The notes below the pieces were generated by a model. That model saw only the letters and a program-made list of their open reading frames with translations. It did not search any database and was not told where the DNA came from. Below, in pieces: positions 20,013-32,603 of a stretch of 64,000 bases of DNA; position 1 is the first letter of the stretch, and every line of letters starts with the position of its first letter. This stretch comes from Limonium bicolor. Its lineage: Eukaryota; Streptophyta; Magnoliopsida; Caryophyllales; Plumbaginaceae. The DNA is taken from contig CM041778.1 of the NCBI GenBank assembly GCA_023374045.1, positions 365,092,831 to 365,156,830 on the forward strand, in the 5' to 3' direction. The translations under genes were made by a program, and so were the position numbers.

Positions 20013-22556
20013 CCACTTATAACGCACTTCCTTTTTCATCAGATTTGTGAGCGGTCTCGCAATTTTAGCGAAGTCTTGAACAAACTTCCTATAGTATCCA
20101 GCTAGCCCAAGAAAACTTCTAACTTCTCGTACATTCGTTGGCCTGGGCCAATCCTTAACAGCCTGAATTTTAGCCGGGTCAACCGAAATTCCATCACCGG
20201 TTACCACATGACCTAAAAACGATACTTCCTTGAGCCAAAAATCACACTTAGATAATTTGGCATACAGCTTCTTCTCCCTTAAAACTTGTAGAACTTGCCG
20301 CAGATGATCAGCATGTTGCTCCTCATCCTTAGAGTACACCAATATGTCATCAATAAATACCACTACAAACTTATCCAGGAATTGGCTGAAAACCCGATTC
20401 ATTAAGTCCATAAATACCGCTGGCGCATTTGTTAGCCCGAATGGCATCACCACAAATTCATAATGTCCATACCTCGTTCGAAAGGCTGTCTTTGGTATGT
20501 CCTTCTCTGCTATCTTTAACTGATGATAGCCTGACCTTAAGTCGATCTTAGAAAATACTTTCGCTCCTTGTAGCTGGTCGAACAAATCGTCAATCCTAGG
20601 CAAGGGATATTTATTCTTGATTGTAACGTTATTTAACTCCCTGTAATCAATGCAAAGACGCAAAGTTCCATCCTTCTTTCTTACAAACAAAACTGGGGCT
20701 CCCCACGGAGAAGCACTCGGTCGAATATAACCTTTTTCTAAAAGTTCCTCCAATTGTTTCTTTAACTCATTCATCTCATTCGGGGCCATCCTATAAGGGT
20801 GCTTAGAAATTGGAGCTGTTCCTGGTACTAAATCAATAGTAAACTCAATCTCACGGTCGGGTGGAAGTCCAGGAATTTCTTCTAGAAAAACATCTGGAAA
20901 TTCCCTGACTACAGGAAGATCCTCAAGTGCGGATGGCTTTAGTTCTTGCGCCAATTTTCCCTCTTGAACATAACACAAATAAACTGGCTCTCCTTTTCGC
21001 AACTCCTTTAAAAATTTTAAGGCAGGTAGGACTTTTACCCTTTGCTTAGCTCCTTCGCATGTGTACGACACTCTCTTTCCTTTCTTCCCACATACGCTAA
21101 TCTTTTGTTTTTCACAATCTATGCGCCCCTTGTACTTACTTAACCAATCCATCCCCAAGATTATATCAAAATCCTTCAAATCAAACTCTACCAGATCCAT
21201 CTCAAATTCTCTACCCTCTATGGTTATTTTCACTCCTTCCATTTTCCTAGTGCATCCTACCACTCTTCCCGTAGGTGTAGAAACAGAAATTTCAACTTCT
21301 ATATCAGGGACTACTCCTACCTTCTTCAAGAATTCGGAGGATATAAAAGAACAGGTTGCACCGGAATCAAATAATACTTTAGCACTAGTTCCAAGAACGG
21401 AAAAAGTACCTGTAATGACGTCCCCTTCTTGTTGAGATTCAGCCTCCGTCTTGCTGATTACGTTGATATACCCCTGATTCTTGTAGCCTCCTCCTGGGGT
21501 ACTACCACTTCCGTATTGTATTTGCTTCCCCTGACTATTCCCTTGTCCACTCATGTTACCTCTTGGACCATTATAATTATTCCTCTGTTCATTTTGATTA
21601 TTCAGCTGTACTCCTCCTTGGTTGCCACGATTGTTCTGGTTGTTGAGATTTCCAGTTGTAGCAGGTCTTGCTACCTGATCAGTTCCTCCTTCCATCCTTC
21701 TTACCCTACACTCATAGGCCCTGTGGCCTAACTTCCCACAGTTAAAACACCTTACCAACCTTCCTTCGCAATCTTCACCTGGGTGATTCCTTCCACAAAT
21801 CTTGCAATAAAAGTATCTAGTTCCTTTATCATTGAATCGTCGTCCCGGATAATTGGGTCTGGATCCCCCACTTGGTCTAACTTCTACTTTAGCCCTCTTA
21901 TCAAAGCTCTCGGCCTTACGAGTCTCCATTCTCCTTTTCCGCCCCGTTTGTACTTCCTTCCTTCTCTGTTGTACTCTATAAAGATTAGCAGCTTTATCGT
22001 ACGCCTCTTGTAAGTAGTTATAGGTATTACACTCAGAGCTTCTTGTAAATCCCAATTTAACCCTTCCAAGAAACGTTGAACCTTAGCAGTCTCATCGGGT
22101 ACCACATGCGGAGCAAATCTAGCAAGCTCCACAAACTTAGCATGATAAGTTTTAACATCATCTATTCGCTGCCTCAATCCAGTAAATTCCTGATATTTCT
22201 GCAACCTCATGCTCCGGATAAAATCTTTTCCTCATCGCATCTTTCAACATATTCCACCCAAAACCCGGATTTCCTTTAAGTCTCTCCTCCTCCGCAGTCC
22301 ACCACAGATCAACCTCACCTTTAAAATAAAATACAGCCCCACTTACCTTCTTTTCTTCAGGGCAATCAATAATATCAAATATTTTGTCAAACTCTCTGAT
22401 CCACTCTTCCAGAATTACTGGATCCTCTTCTCCTGAGTAAGTACTGGGTTTCATAGCTGCTATCCTCCGGGAGAAATCCTTGGGTATTTCAGCTCTAGCC
22501 TCGTGCTGCTCCAGGATTCTTCCCATACTCAGTGTCAACTCCCTCAGTTCATCCAT
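20013..22556 (-). pseudogene. gag-pol: Chromovirus gag-pol, 5' part: gag, zinc knuckle, protease, RT
   Basis: Reading leftwards from the ATG at 22556: a gag capsid segment (DLWWTAEEER, KRFYPEHE), a CCHC knuckle ([14 protein letters not shown]) preceded by a second Cys/His cluster ([13 protein letters not shown]), a glycine/asparagine-rich linker, retropepsin ([20 protein letters not shown]), then RT with [33 protein letters not shown], and the active site [10 protein letters not shown] near 20350. The RT ends at [11 protein letters not shown], where the CACTA element interrupts. Frame changes near 22205 and 22040 break gag; the 682-codon piece from 22055 is otherwise open. The lineage is Ty3/Gypsy chromovirus, probably Tekay. 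Confidence 0.93.
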
Positions 22557-22782
22557 CTGTCCTCTCCCCTCTCCATTACTCCGTCCACTCCCCTCTCCAT
22601 TATTCTACACAGAGATATGTTAGTTGCAATATAAATAGTTAACTATAATCAATCAAGCACACAGCACACAAATATCACAGCAAACATATTTTCAGAACCA
22701 CATGGTTCTGCCTAAACCCTAACCTAAGCCTGGGTCACCTGCTTCCTAGTCAAACTCAAATTTTCCCCTCCAGCTAACCTAT

Positions 22783-22794
22783 AGCTCTCCACTC
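22783..22794 (-). other. Eroded primer-binding site of the chromovirus
   Basis: Just inside the 5' LTR the minus strand reads GAGTGGAGAGCTATAGG. This equals the usual iMet primer site TGGTATCAGAGC with TATC deleted. The two other tRNA-iMet sites in the window (27637, 42614) are intact. Inference from alignment by eye. Confidence 0.5.
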
Positions 22795-25620
22795 TGTAAC
22801 GCCCCGGTTTACCACCACCATTTACTTAGCCTTTCTCTCCTTTTTTTTTTTTTTTTTCTTTGTTTCTAGAGAGACATGTTATAACTAAAGTAACTGCTTA
22901 TATTATACATGCGTCAGTCTTCTTTTTACAAAGGTCCCCTAATACTATCGCCGGGGGTTACCGCCACACTTACTAACCACTAGTAAGTGTAAGGCTATTA
23001 CCACCACCACCCCTACGCTAGCTATCTTACAACGCTGTTACTATCAAAGAGTGACACAACCAACCCGTCACTTTACACCTTAGTACCAAAAGACCCCTTC
23101 CAGCCAACTACTATGTTAGCTCCTACTCCTATTTTACACTAAAAGTAAAGGGGTATCAAAAGGCTATTACATCGCTAGCATCTAACTAGGGACCACTTGC
23201 ATATACTCGTACACTGTGGAAGCATCATGGGTGATGGACTGACTGGTGCCATTTTCCGGGTGCCTAAAACCTTGTATCTTCTTGTTCCACTCCTCATAAA
23301 TTATCTCGGTGACCCCAGGCTGTAAACTTCTACGATAGGTGACAAACATGAATATATAGAAAGTATCGGTGGACTCGTCCTCAGTGCAGAGAAGGTGTCC
23401 ATCCCAGTTACCCTGAATTCACAAAATACATATACACAGGGAAACACAACCAAATAAAATCAGTAAAAACTGAGTAACACTACCACACCCCGTAAAAACT
23501 TATTTTCTCTTTAAAACCTTTGTTCCCAGCAAATATTAACAAATATAACAAATCAGAATAGATCACACACCATTTACCTGTACCATGAATTATCAAGAGA
23601 TAATTAATATCAAATACAAGATATTTCCAAATGAAGTCCACCACACAAGATATTTCCAAATGAAGTCCACCACCACCACCCACCCTATGTCCTTAAGTGT
23701 GCACACCCCCTTATTGAAAACTTCTGTCCAATAGGAGTAGATCATAGTGGCAGCTCCAATTTCATTAGTAGGAGCTTATATTGTTGCCGGAACGTCGGCT
23801 TGGCCTTAAAGGCTCTCACAAGAGGCATAGCCTTAGGATAACCATGATATCAACATCACACAATACTTTCCACCACCACCACCACAAGAGGTTATCCTTA
23901 AACACTTTTGCAAACCATGAGTAAGATATCATAACCAAGCTTTACACAAGTAGTAATTCACACATCAAGCTCACCATTTGTAAAATAACCTTAATAACAT
24001 CATAAAAATACCATTCAAGCTCCAATAAATCAAAGAATCAATTAATTTCCAAGAAACCACCTTAGAAAGCTTAAATTCTTATTTTTAGCCAAAATCACTA
24101 TTCACCAACTTAAGCAACTTCCCAAACGAGTCTCGGCCTAAAATTTTAACCATGATCCAATATCAACAACAAAAATATCTCCTTAAACTTTCAGCGCAAG
24201 ATCAATTCGGAAACCCATTCAAACATTCAGAAAGGCTTAAAGCACTTTTTCTCATTTTTAGCTTCTTTACCTTGTCTAACCGACTTAAATTTCTCCATTC
24301 GACTTGATTTTTCAACCATAACCATATATTCACTATTCAAGACTACTCTCAAAATTTTAGCTCAAACCCATGTCGGAAACCCATCCAAACAATTCCTAAA
24401 GCTTAAAGCTCATTTTTCTCCATTTTCAAAGTTCTTTAGAGTTTTCCTACTTCCCAACCTTATTTCGACTTGATTTTCTAGGATGTCCTCTAACTATTCA
24501 TCCCTAGTTTAATGTAGAAATTTTAAGAAAATAAGAGATAGGATTCGTAGATAACAAAACAGAATGACTTAAGAAGGAAAATAAGCTTAAAGGGTAAAAG
24601 TGATGTGCATAGATGTTACCTGTCCTTTCCTAGCCATTTTGGAGCTTTTCTACCTTGATTATAAGTTACTTGACCTCAAAATCTCCACCAACCAAGTCGC
24701 CCACCTTGGATTTTGGCTCCCACTCTTTAAACTTGCCTTTTTCCTTAATTTTAGCTTAATTACTACCTTAGATTTGTGTTTCCAATGGAGGAGTGTTGTT
24801 GCCTATGCTCCAATGGTGTTTTCTAGCTTAGGAGAAGCAAGGTAGATGAAGAGGAATGGCCACCTTGCTCACCTACCATGGCCGACCTCCACCCCCCCTT
24901 TTATACTTGATTTTTCATCCTTATCTTACTATTTGTAATTATGACTTCTAGAATTGTCCATAGCCATAGATTTGTGTTAGGTGACAAAAACCAATCCTAA
25001 CCACTCATGCCAAACCGCCATTGAATGGATAAGGAGGGGGCAAGTTGATTTTGTAATCATTGGCAAATAGTAAGGAGGTGTGAATAGTAAGGAGGTGTGA
25101 ATAGTAACCGAGATATTTTTCTCCTCCTTCCTTGATATTTTCGGCCCCATCTTAGGCCATGTTTGGCTTGAGCTTTATGGGAATTAAGACTATATGTGTA
25201 GGTATGTTAATACTAGTGTGGGTTATCAAGTTTAAGGAATTTCCTCGGGTCACTTTTGAGCTCTCCTTAAGCCCTGTTTGCCCAGAACCACTAAATACTG
25301 AAAAATGTAACTAGATTGTCTTATATTAAGAGAAGAAAGATATGATTGTTTATTTCCTCAAAACACTCTCAAAAGTATCTAACACACTTCCTAAGGTTGA
25401 TACCCACTCTCAGTTCCTGAGGAATTCAGTAATTTTCAGGAATTTCAGAAATCCTGTGAAACTAAGGTTTACCGGGTGATACTCCGGGAACTAAAGTTTC
25501 TAATGTTCACCAAGCACCTCCAACTAATTATAACCTTCTACATCTTTAGAAATTAGGGTTTCCTAAGGTTTACAATCAAATAAGACCTTAATCACAGCTT
25601 AAGAAATTTGGGGTATTACA
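22795..25620 (-). repeat. Chromovirus 5' LTR (right copy)
   Basis: Nearly identical to 4008-6815 with the same termini. It differs by point changes, poly-T length near 22840, a CACCACCACCACC length change near 23871, and a tandem GGTGTGAATAGTAAGGA duplication at about 25071-25104. High LTR similarity implies a fairly recent insertion; I have not computed a value. Confidence 0.94.
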
Positions 25621-27631
25621 GAAACCTTCTGGAATGGACTGGACTTGTGACCGGACTTGCAAGTTCGGTCGGGCCAGAAAAATTCCGTAATGAAAGCTAC
25701 TGGAATGGACCGGACTTGCGATCGGACTTGCAAGGTCGGTTGAGCCTGGAATTTTGCCGTATCGAAACTTACTGACTTGGACCGACCTTGGGGACCGGAC
25801 TTGCAAGGTCGGTCGAGTCAAAAACAAAAAAAAATAATAAAAAAAATATTTTTATTATATGATTATACTAATCATATGTATGTATATATATATGCCTATA
25901 CACATGTATGCATATGTATGTAGTAATACACCATTAATGGAGTAGCAACGGTAAGGAAGTAAGTATGTAAATGGGGAACAAGTATGAGGATTAATTAAGG
26001 AAGTTGAAAGTATAAGAACGTTAAGTTAAACCAAATCAATGGGATAACGGGGTAAGTACGGGAGTAGTAGCTATGAATGTAGTGTAATGCTTAGTATTAA
26101 TGGAACCATTTGGCATGTAGCCGGAGGTTCGAGAATAAGATTCGAGGAACAAGTATGGACTAATGAGCAAGGGAACACCCGATAAGTAAATCAACGGTGA
26201 AAGGTATGATTTCTTCATGCTCTGTATCCTAACCTGGTTACCCCGATTTGTGTGCTTATGTGATCACCAATAAGATAAATGCACGAATCGGACTTATATT
26301 GCACTTAACTGTGTTTGAACTATTTTGTTCTTGAGTATCTCCTTGAACATTTAGTTTGTATAATTCATGAAATGTATGAATGGAAATGAAGAGTATGTGT
26401 AAGTATTGTGTACTTGTGTATTGTATGGGTGTATGGAAATGAAGTAATGACTTCTACTAATTCCTAACAATCTAACTCCTAACATGAGTAATGAGTAAAT
26501 GGAATGAGTAGAAGTCCGATATAGTTTTGGCCACGCGTGAGGATAAGGAAACACAAGAGGTTAGATCCGAATCCTGGCTATAATCTTTTCCATGGACCAA
26601 ATCCCTTGAATGGGTAGCATCCTGGATTAGTGGGCCACCCTAAAGCCCGGTGGTGGGATGTAGTAATCCCTGCCTCGAGGTCATACCGACTTAACCGGAG
26701 TAAAGTAAGTAAGAAGTAAGTATTGTATGAGTATCGGTCTCGACTAATGTAAGTCATTGACCTTGAGTAATGAGTATTGAACACCCGATTAACCCGGGTG
26801 TGTAAAGAAGCTAACAAGCCTTCTGTGTGAATTGGAGAAGTGTATCTCCGTATTGCGTATTGAGTATGTAATGAGTATGTATTGTGTATGTGTATCCTGG
26901 AAGATGGTAAGTAAGTATTGGTTGACTTGTATTGTCTTCCAAGCATGTATTGCACTGTGCGAATGTATGTATACCTTGTGTAGTATTGTAGTATCATGAA
27001 TGAAAGCATGTATGTATGAATGTATGTATTGTAAATTGAATTGCATGTATTCGACCAAATGGTCGGCGTACCCTCGCTAGTACGCGGGGTATGCGGTTAT
27101 CATGCTCAGCGAAAGCTGACCCCCTCGGGGGAATGTTTTTAGTGTGCAGGTACTTGAAGAGGATATGGTCGAGGTAAGAGACCGGTGGCCACATTTGGAC
27201 TGCTAGTAGTAGAATGTAAAGGAGTACTAAGTTGTACTCCCCTTGTACCAAGAAAGTAAGTAGTGTGTGAGGAATGGGTAGTAGTTAGACTCTTAATGAG
27301 TACATAGGAACTTGGAAGAATCATGATGTTTGTATTTGGAACTTAGTAAAATCGGTTATGTACATTGGATTGTATAGTATTGTAATGGAGTAACGTGTTG
27401 AATGGAGCATAGCAGTACGTGATTAGTAAACGGAGTATGTATTGTATATGTGTAGTACTCGGGATTCCGGTCCATCAGACCGATGTTGCATGTAGTAGTA
27501 GCCTTGTTAGTCACGTGGGTGGCTAACGACATTGTATCACCCGCCGTTGAGTAAGTATGTATCCGCTGCGAGAGTACGAATGTATAAGGAGATTGGATGG
27601 TAATGATAGTATTAGCGGTAGGGGTGTTACA
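25621..27631 (+). repeat. Family A 5' LTR, second part
   Basis: Continues the LTR broken at 4007 and matches 50258-52274. It begins with the GAAAC duplication, holds the last three minisatellite units, an AT-rich tract with TATATATATATG (25883-25900), and many TATGTATTG-type repeats, and ends GGGGTGTTACA at 27631. All ORFs in it are short and low in complexity. Confidence 0.93.
27115..27149 (+). promoter_or_regulatory. Conserved GC hairpin plus AG motif of the LTRs
   Basis: GCTGACCCCCTCGGGGG, then a T-rich stretch and CAG followed by GT. The same arrangement occurs at 448-480 and 51758-51792, and on the minus strand at 32903-32937, 42927-42961 and 54416-54450, that is in every family A and B LTR end in the window, about 290-520 bases from the terminus. 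The hairpin followed by T-tract and CAG resembles a structured 3' splice site or RNA signal in U5. Function is unknown. Confidence 0.55.
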
Positions 27632-27636
27632 AAAAG

Positions 27637-27647
27637 TGGTATCAGAG
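27637..27647 (+). other. Primer-binding site, tRNA-iMet type (family A)
   Basis: TGGTATCAGAG starts five bases after the LTR end at 27631. This is the complement of the 3' end of plant initiator tRNA-Met and the usual primer site of chromoviruses. The next base is T where iMet would give C. Confidence 0.9.
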
Positions 27648-30600
27648 TGAAGTATCGCTCTGATGACTGGAAATACCGAGTTTAGGAAATACCAAGTTAG
27701 GAATTAGAAGCTTAGGGCTATGGGCTGAGTGATAGCATTAGAGAGATGCTAGTTAGGAACTCCTGGTGAGTACCGGATACCTACAACACCAGTCCCGCCC
27801 ACCGCAAACCCCATTGTATAACTTGGGAAAGGACGCCATAGAGAAGAAAAGTCTTCTCATACTCGGGAAAAACCCGATCTGGCAATTGTGAAGCAATCAC
27901 ACAGTAACAAGAACCGACATTTGGTAGATTCCAAGAATTGGGAGTCCCGGAGATGGATCCCGGTTGAACAACAATACCCGCATTTAATAGCGGTAGGATG
28001 AGCATTCCAACTACAAGGAGGCTACAACTTACAACAGCGTGGGGCGACGTGCTCTGCAGCCGCGAAACCTAACTAACCAACCAGCAGTAGGAAGGAAGCC
28101 CTAACCGTGCAACAAAATGGGAAAAGGAGTAGTAATGGAACCCGCGACACAAGTCTGCGGAGCAGCAGTAGCTAAATAATACCACCAACGGTATACCAAC
28201 TGGCTAAGGACATAGTCGGGAGTGATTGACTCCAAAACTATAACACCATTAAGGTTACAATACCTGGCCAACATAGCTCAGAAAGCTACAAGAACATTCA
28301 CAAGAGGTAATCTGATGCAACTACAACCGTATTGCCTAAACAACTAAGGCCCAGTAACCACGACAGATGCGTGGGAACGAGCCACAAGGAAAAACCCAGA
28401 ACAAACGAAAGGGAATCTCCAAGGATTGGAGAAATACCCAGATCTATGACAGCCATGTCTAGACCACCAAGAAGCTACCTAAGGGAACGAGTATACCAAT
28501 TATAGATCAATAAGATCGAGGGAAGAGTCAACAAGACTAACAAATACAAGTGGAAGCCATACCGTGACCGGTATAGGTTTACCCAAAAACCACCAGTACC
28601 ACGCACTTGCCACGGCAAGTGCAGTAAGAATAGAAATACGTAAAGGAACTCTAACATACCACAAGTACATAGTAATGTACCGTGACTGCAATGAAGCTAT
28701 TACCGGATCACAAATCCTGAAACTGGAAGAATGGAAACCTGGGAAGGCTCAGCAGCCCGACCATTGTAATAAGGACATACCAGTCAGCAAGAAGCTGGAC
28801 TTGGTCAAGACCTCAAACATGGCTATGCCATGAAGAACATCTTTTAACACCGAACCGTTATTTTCAAACCAAGTTTTCTTTCAAAACCACAAACCTTATT
28901 TAAAAAAAACCTTGGATTTTTAAAAACCGAACCAACATAATTACGGTGAGTATCATAGAATGATACAAGAGGAGTTGACAATAGAATACTTCACCTAGGC
29001 GTGTAACGAACACTACGAGTGTACCCAATTACGGGATGTGGGACAACCGCACTCCGAAGGAGCTTGTGGGCCTGACAGATAGTCAGGTAAGTGGTAACGT
29101 ATCAATAAGGTACCCCACGTATGTATACATGTAGTGTACGGAACATGGGAAGTAGTCAACTCCGTTCTATGGACCATGAGTAAGTTTAAACCAGAACCAC
29201 TGGAACTCCAGTCGATCAAGGAGAAGGAACTCAGCTAAGAAGTAAGTATAAAGAACTCAGAGAATCCATCTGGGATAAGGAATAAGAACTAGGAAAAGTA
29301 TACCCAGCCTAAACACAGTAAGGCAATCACCTAACGCGAACACCACGATGCTCAACAACGGGACAGGGTTCCCAAGAAGAACACAAGATTACCACTGAAT
29401 ATAATCCATTATCGAAGAGGATATTTAAACCTAGTCTTAAGCACTAGGAGCAAGTATAAACAGTCTACCCAGAAACGGGGGACGTTATAACCCTAAAAGG
29501 GACAACTCAAGTACGATACTACAAGGCGGTACAGTGGGTACATCATATCAAAAACATTAGCCGGATGTATCGGCGTGACCAACAACACCCAGGAGCGAAC
29601 CTTGAAGGGTGTCTGGATTAACAACAGTTGGTCAAGCATCATGATAAGAGCACATGGGCTAGAACGAACATTCAGTTAGGACACTGAAGGGATTCCACTT
29701 AACAGGAAACACCCTAAATTACCAGAAGGCTTGGATTAACACCCGATTGCCAAAAGGGTCTCCTATGAACGGAAGCGTGATGTCACGACTTACCATGGAG
29801 CCTAGTAATACCTCCAACCTATGGGGTATACATGTGGTGGAGACATGCATAAACAGCTTGCGAAGAGCATAACCTGCAGTAATAAGGCTTAAAAGCCATC
29901 AACCAACTATATCATGTAAACCTTAACGGTTGCATAACCCACATCATTCGATAACAAGACTTGCAGGAGATATTGTCTCATACGACAAGAAATCAACAAC
30001 TGGACCATCAATTCAAGCCCAACATCCTGAGCAGCTTGGAGTAGTGGCCAACTCAGTGTCATTGTCACTAGAGCATCAGTCTAGTACACAGTTGACAAGC
30101 TTTTAAGTACCTTCATGCCTTCTGTAGCAACGGTAGCATAGAGGCATAAGAATCATGATGATGCCAATATTGGCCTAGTCCACACTTGGACACTACGAGA
30201 AACCCAAAGGAAGGTACCCCTCGTTAGCCAAAGACCACCAATGTGGTGAAGGTGTGAACCCTTAGAAAAGCTTCCATCTATTATAATAGTAAAGCCTACA
30301 CTTATAAATATTGCCAAGGGGCGATGGAATAAGGAAATGAGATTTCCAGACCATTACGGCTTAAGGAGTATGCATAATCCATATGCACTCAAACATGTGG
30401 TGAACCATTGTATAAACACCAACATGGTAAACCTTGTCATGAGACCTATGAGTGGAAACAAACCCCTCAACAAGAACCTTCACTTACCAGTGATGAAATA
30501 CCGTTCAATTGAAGAACGGGACCGGAAGACCCTTGAAGTTTCTTGGGATGTTCCGATGATGTACATACAAAAGTAAAACCGCACAGCTAGAGCCTATAAT

Positions 30601-32024
30601 CAATGCTCAGCACTGGAAGACAATAATGGTCTAAACAATCAATATGAGTGCACATTGCTCACCATGAATGACTAACGCTCAAGAGAGATTATAACCCGAT
30701 GAAGTACCTCATCTTTGGTTAACCAAGATATTTGGTAAATTATATCATAAATGATGGTGGAATGTGAGGTAAGCTAACCTACACATAAAACGTAAGTCAA
30801 ATAAGACATCTCCACACTGGGAAGATGATAAGATTGTCGTATGCTACGACGACCATCATATATGTGAACTAGGAACCTCCTAGTGTATTCACACCATAAG
30901 GGAACGGTGCCAATGACAATGGCAATGAGTAAAGACAAACTACCACAGTAACGGAATCAGTAGAATGATGTTGTATAATGAGTGAGAATACGGTGCGCAA
31001 CAAGCGACCACTATGTGGAAGTAGTTAAGCAATGACACGGAGTATAAGTATAAGCAGACAGGCGGAAATATTTACTCCTATGCGATCACATAAGTGATTT
31101 ACTGTCAAGCGTTTACGCCTATGCACTATGTATGACTGAGTGTTTTGGTATTGCACTCGTGCAGCTAATGATCTTATTGGATGCCTAAGGATATGGAGAA
31201 CGTAAACCGTAGTAAACCCCTCTTCTCACTAACAAACATGGCATAAGCCAGCTAAGGAAGCTTAGCAACAAACCGTGCGGTCTAAGGCCAAAGAAGCACG
31301 AAGAGTGTACAACACACTAATAATCACAGATGTGAATTCCAATGGAATAGAAAGGTGAAAAGAGACTTAAGAAAGTCACAAGGACCGACGCATAGAAAAT
31401 GCAAGGTCATACAAGTAAAGGACACTTGTACTGAACTAGAAGAACTGGTATAATTCCGAAGCTAGTGACAACAGAGGAAGCACTACAACTAGGTAGTGAC
31501 TTAACCTCGCCCGACAACAAGTCGGGGGAACTTAGTGAATAATCGTGGGAGTACGAATAGTATGTGTAATAGATTACCAGAGAGCTGGTTACAATCTAAA
31601 ACTCATTGGGTTCAAACAGCGGTAAAAGAATACCACACTGTTAGTAAACCTTATTTCCACAATAGAGGGATAAAAAGGTGATGTATAGCACATTAAGGAT
31701 AACATGAAGGGTGAGTAACCCAAGTTATCAGGGTCGCGCAGCAGAAGCTAATGGGCCCTAGCTAGGAAATGTAATACACATAGTAAGTATGAAAGAATGG
31801 CTATTAATACCTTGAAGCCTAATAGGCTAGAACTGAATTAATTATGAGTTAAATAAACTCATATAGGAATCCTCGGTGCAAAGACTAAACCATTGGTATG
31901 GTTAAGACCCTTTGACCAGAGCATATTGTATAGTATATCGTAGTGAAGCTAAACGCTTCAGATTGCCCAAATCGAGTAAACCAATGTTTAATAGTAACAT
32001 ATGGTAGATTATGTGGGCGTAATC

Positions 32025-32044
32025 CCTTTTAAGGGGGGTAGAGC
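32025..32044 (+). other. Second polypurine-like tract (family A)
   Basis: TTTTAAGGGGGGTAGAGC lies about 1.4 kb upstream of the 3' LTR once the nested element is removed. It resembles the terminal tract AAGGGGGGTAGAT (47901). Family B has the same motif on its minus strand (38257-38275), about 1.2 kb from its 3' LTR. It could serve as a central polypurine tract; this is inference. Confidence 0.5.
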
Positions 32045-32598
32045 GAAAACCGCTTAACGTAAGTTTCATGAACAAAACACAGAAACTATAATGTGCATAG
32101 CACAAATGAGAATCGAATTGATGATTAGTACTTATGTCAGATAAACATACGTATTCATTCATATTGTAATTGTGGTAATTAGGCACGAGAGATGCGAATA
32201 CCATTGGATGAATATACCCATCTTGTAACCCCAGTGTAAAAGTATTAGTAAAGAGGAGTAGAGTAACTTTTGGGGGAATGATAATCCATGTAGTGTGTGC
32301 CTATCTGAAGTTAGACATGGCATTACGATGCATGAGTCGGTATAAAACCGATGTAGAACCTAGAGGAAATTGAGTTCCCTAGGTGATTGTTTTGAGACAA
32401 TTGAGAATGAGTAGTGGAAGGAGCTCCACAAGTATTGTATCCTTAAAGAAGTAGTACGGATCGTCTATGAGTAGTAGAGGAATGTAGCCCACGAGTGGTG
32501 TATTCGTAAGTATGTTATTGGAAGTAAATTGAGGACAGCTGAATTTCATAAGTACTGTATTCCCTAGTCAGAACAGTAGAGATAATAGAGGGTAATGG

Positions 32599-32603
32599 AA
32601 GGA
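32599..32603. repeat. Target site duplication AAGGA (family B element, left)
   Basis: AAGGA precedes TGTAACACCCC at 32604 and recurs at 47092-47096 after GGGGTATTTCA. Five bases, as expected for Ty3/Gypsy integration. Confidence 0.95.

Larger units (their letters stand above)
4008..25620 (-). mobile_element. Ty3/Gypsy chromovirus (Tekay-like), interrupted by a CACTA element
   Basis: LTRs of 2808 bp (4008-6815) and 2826 bp (22795-25620) flank a minus-strand gag-pol. Without the CACTA insertion the element is about 10.8 kb, normal for an autonomous plant Gypsy element. Domain order read on the minus strand is gag with zinc knuckle, protease, RT, RNase H, integrase and a chromodomain-like C-terminus. 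The integrase after RT/RNase H defines Ty3/Gypsy; the C-terminal domain points to chromoviruses, with Tekay as best guess. Several frame breaks make it non-autonomous now. Confidence 0.92.
27632..32603 (+). other. Family A internal region, first part (non-coding)
   Basis: No ORF exceeds about 90 codons and none shows gag, RT or integrase motifs. The sequence is recognisably related to the family B internal region in inverse order: after the primer site both have GCTCTGA.GAC and GAAATACCGA, then AACCCGATCTGGCA; later both have the GCACTTGCC palindrome and the stretch near 29100 matching the complement of about 38970-39020. The two families thus share a conserved but non-coding interior, the LARD pattern. 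A decayed gag-pol cannot be fully excluded. Confidence 0.7.

Noticed and set aside
26578..27251. Overlapping minus-strand ORFs in the family A LTR (repeated near 51122-51837)
   Set aside because: Come from TATGTATTG-like simple repeats read as Ile/His/Tyr/Thr; no domain.
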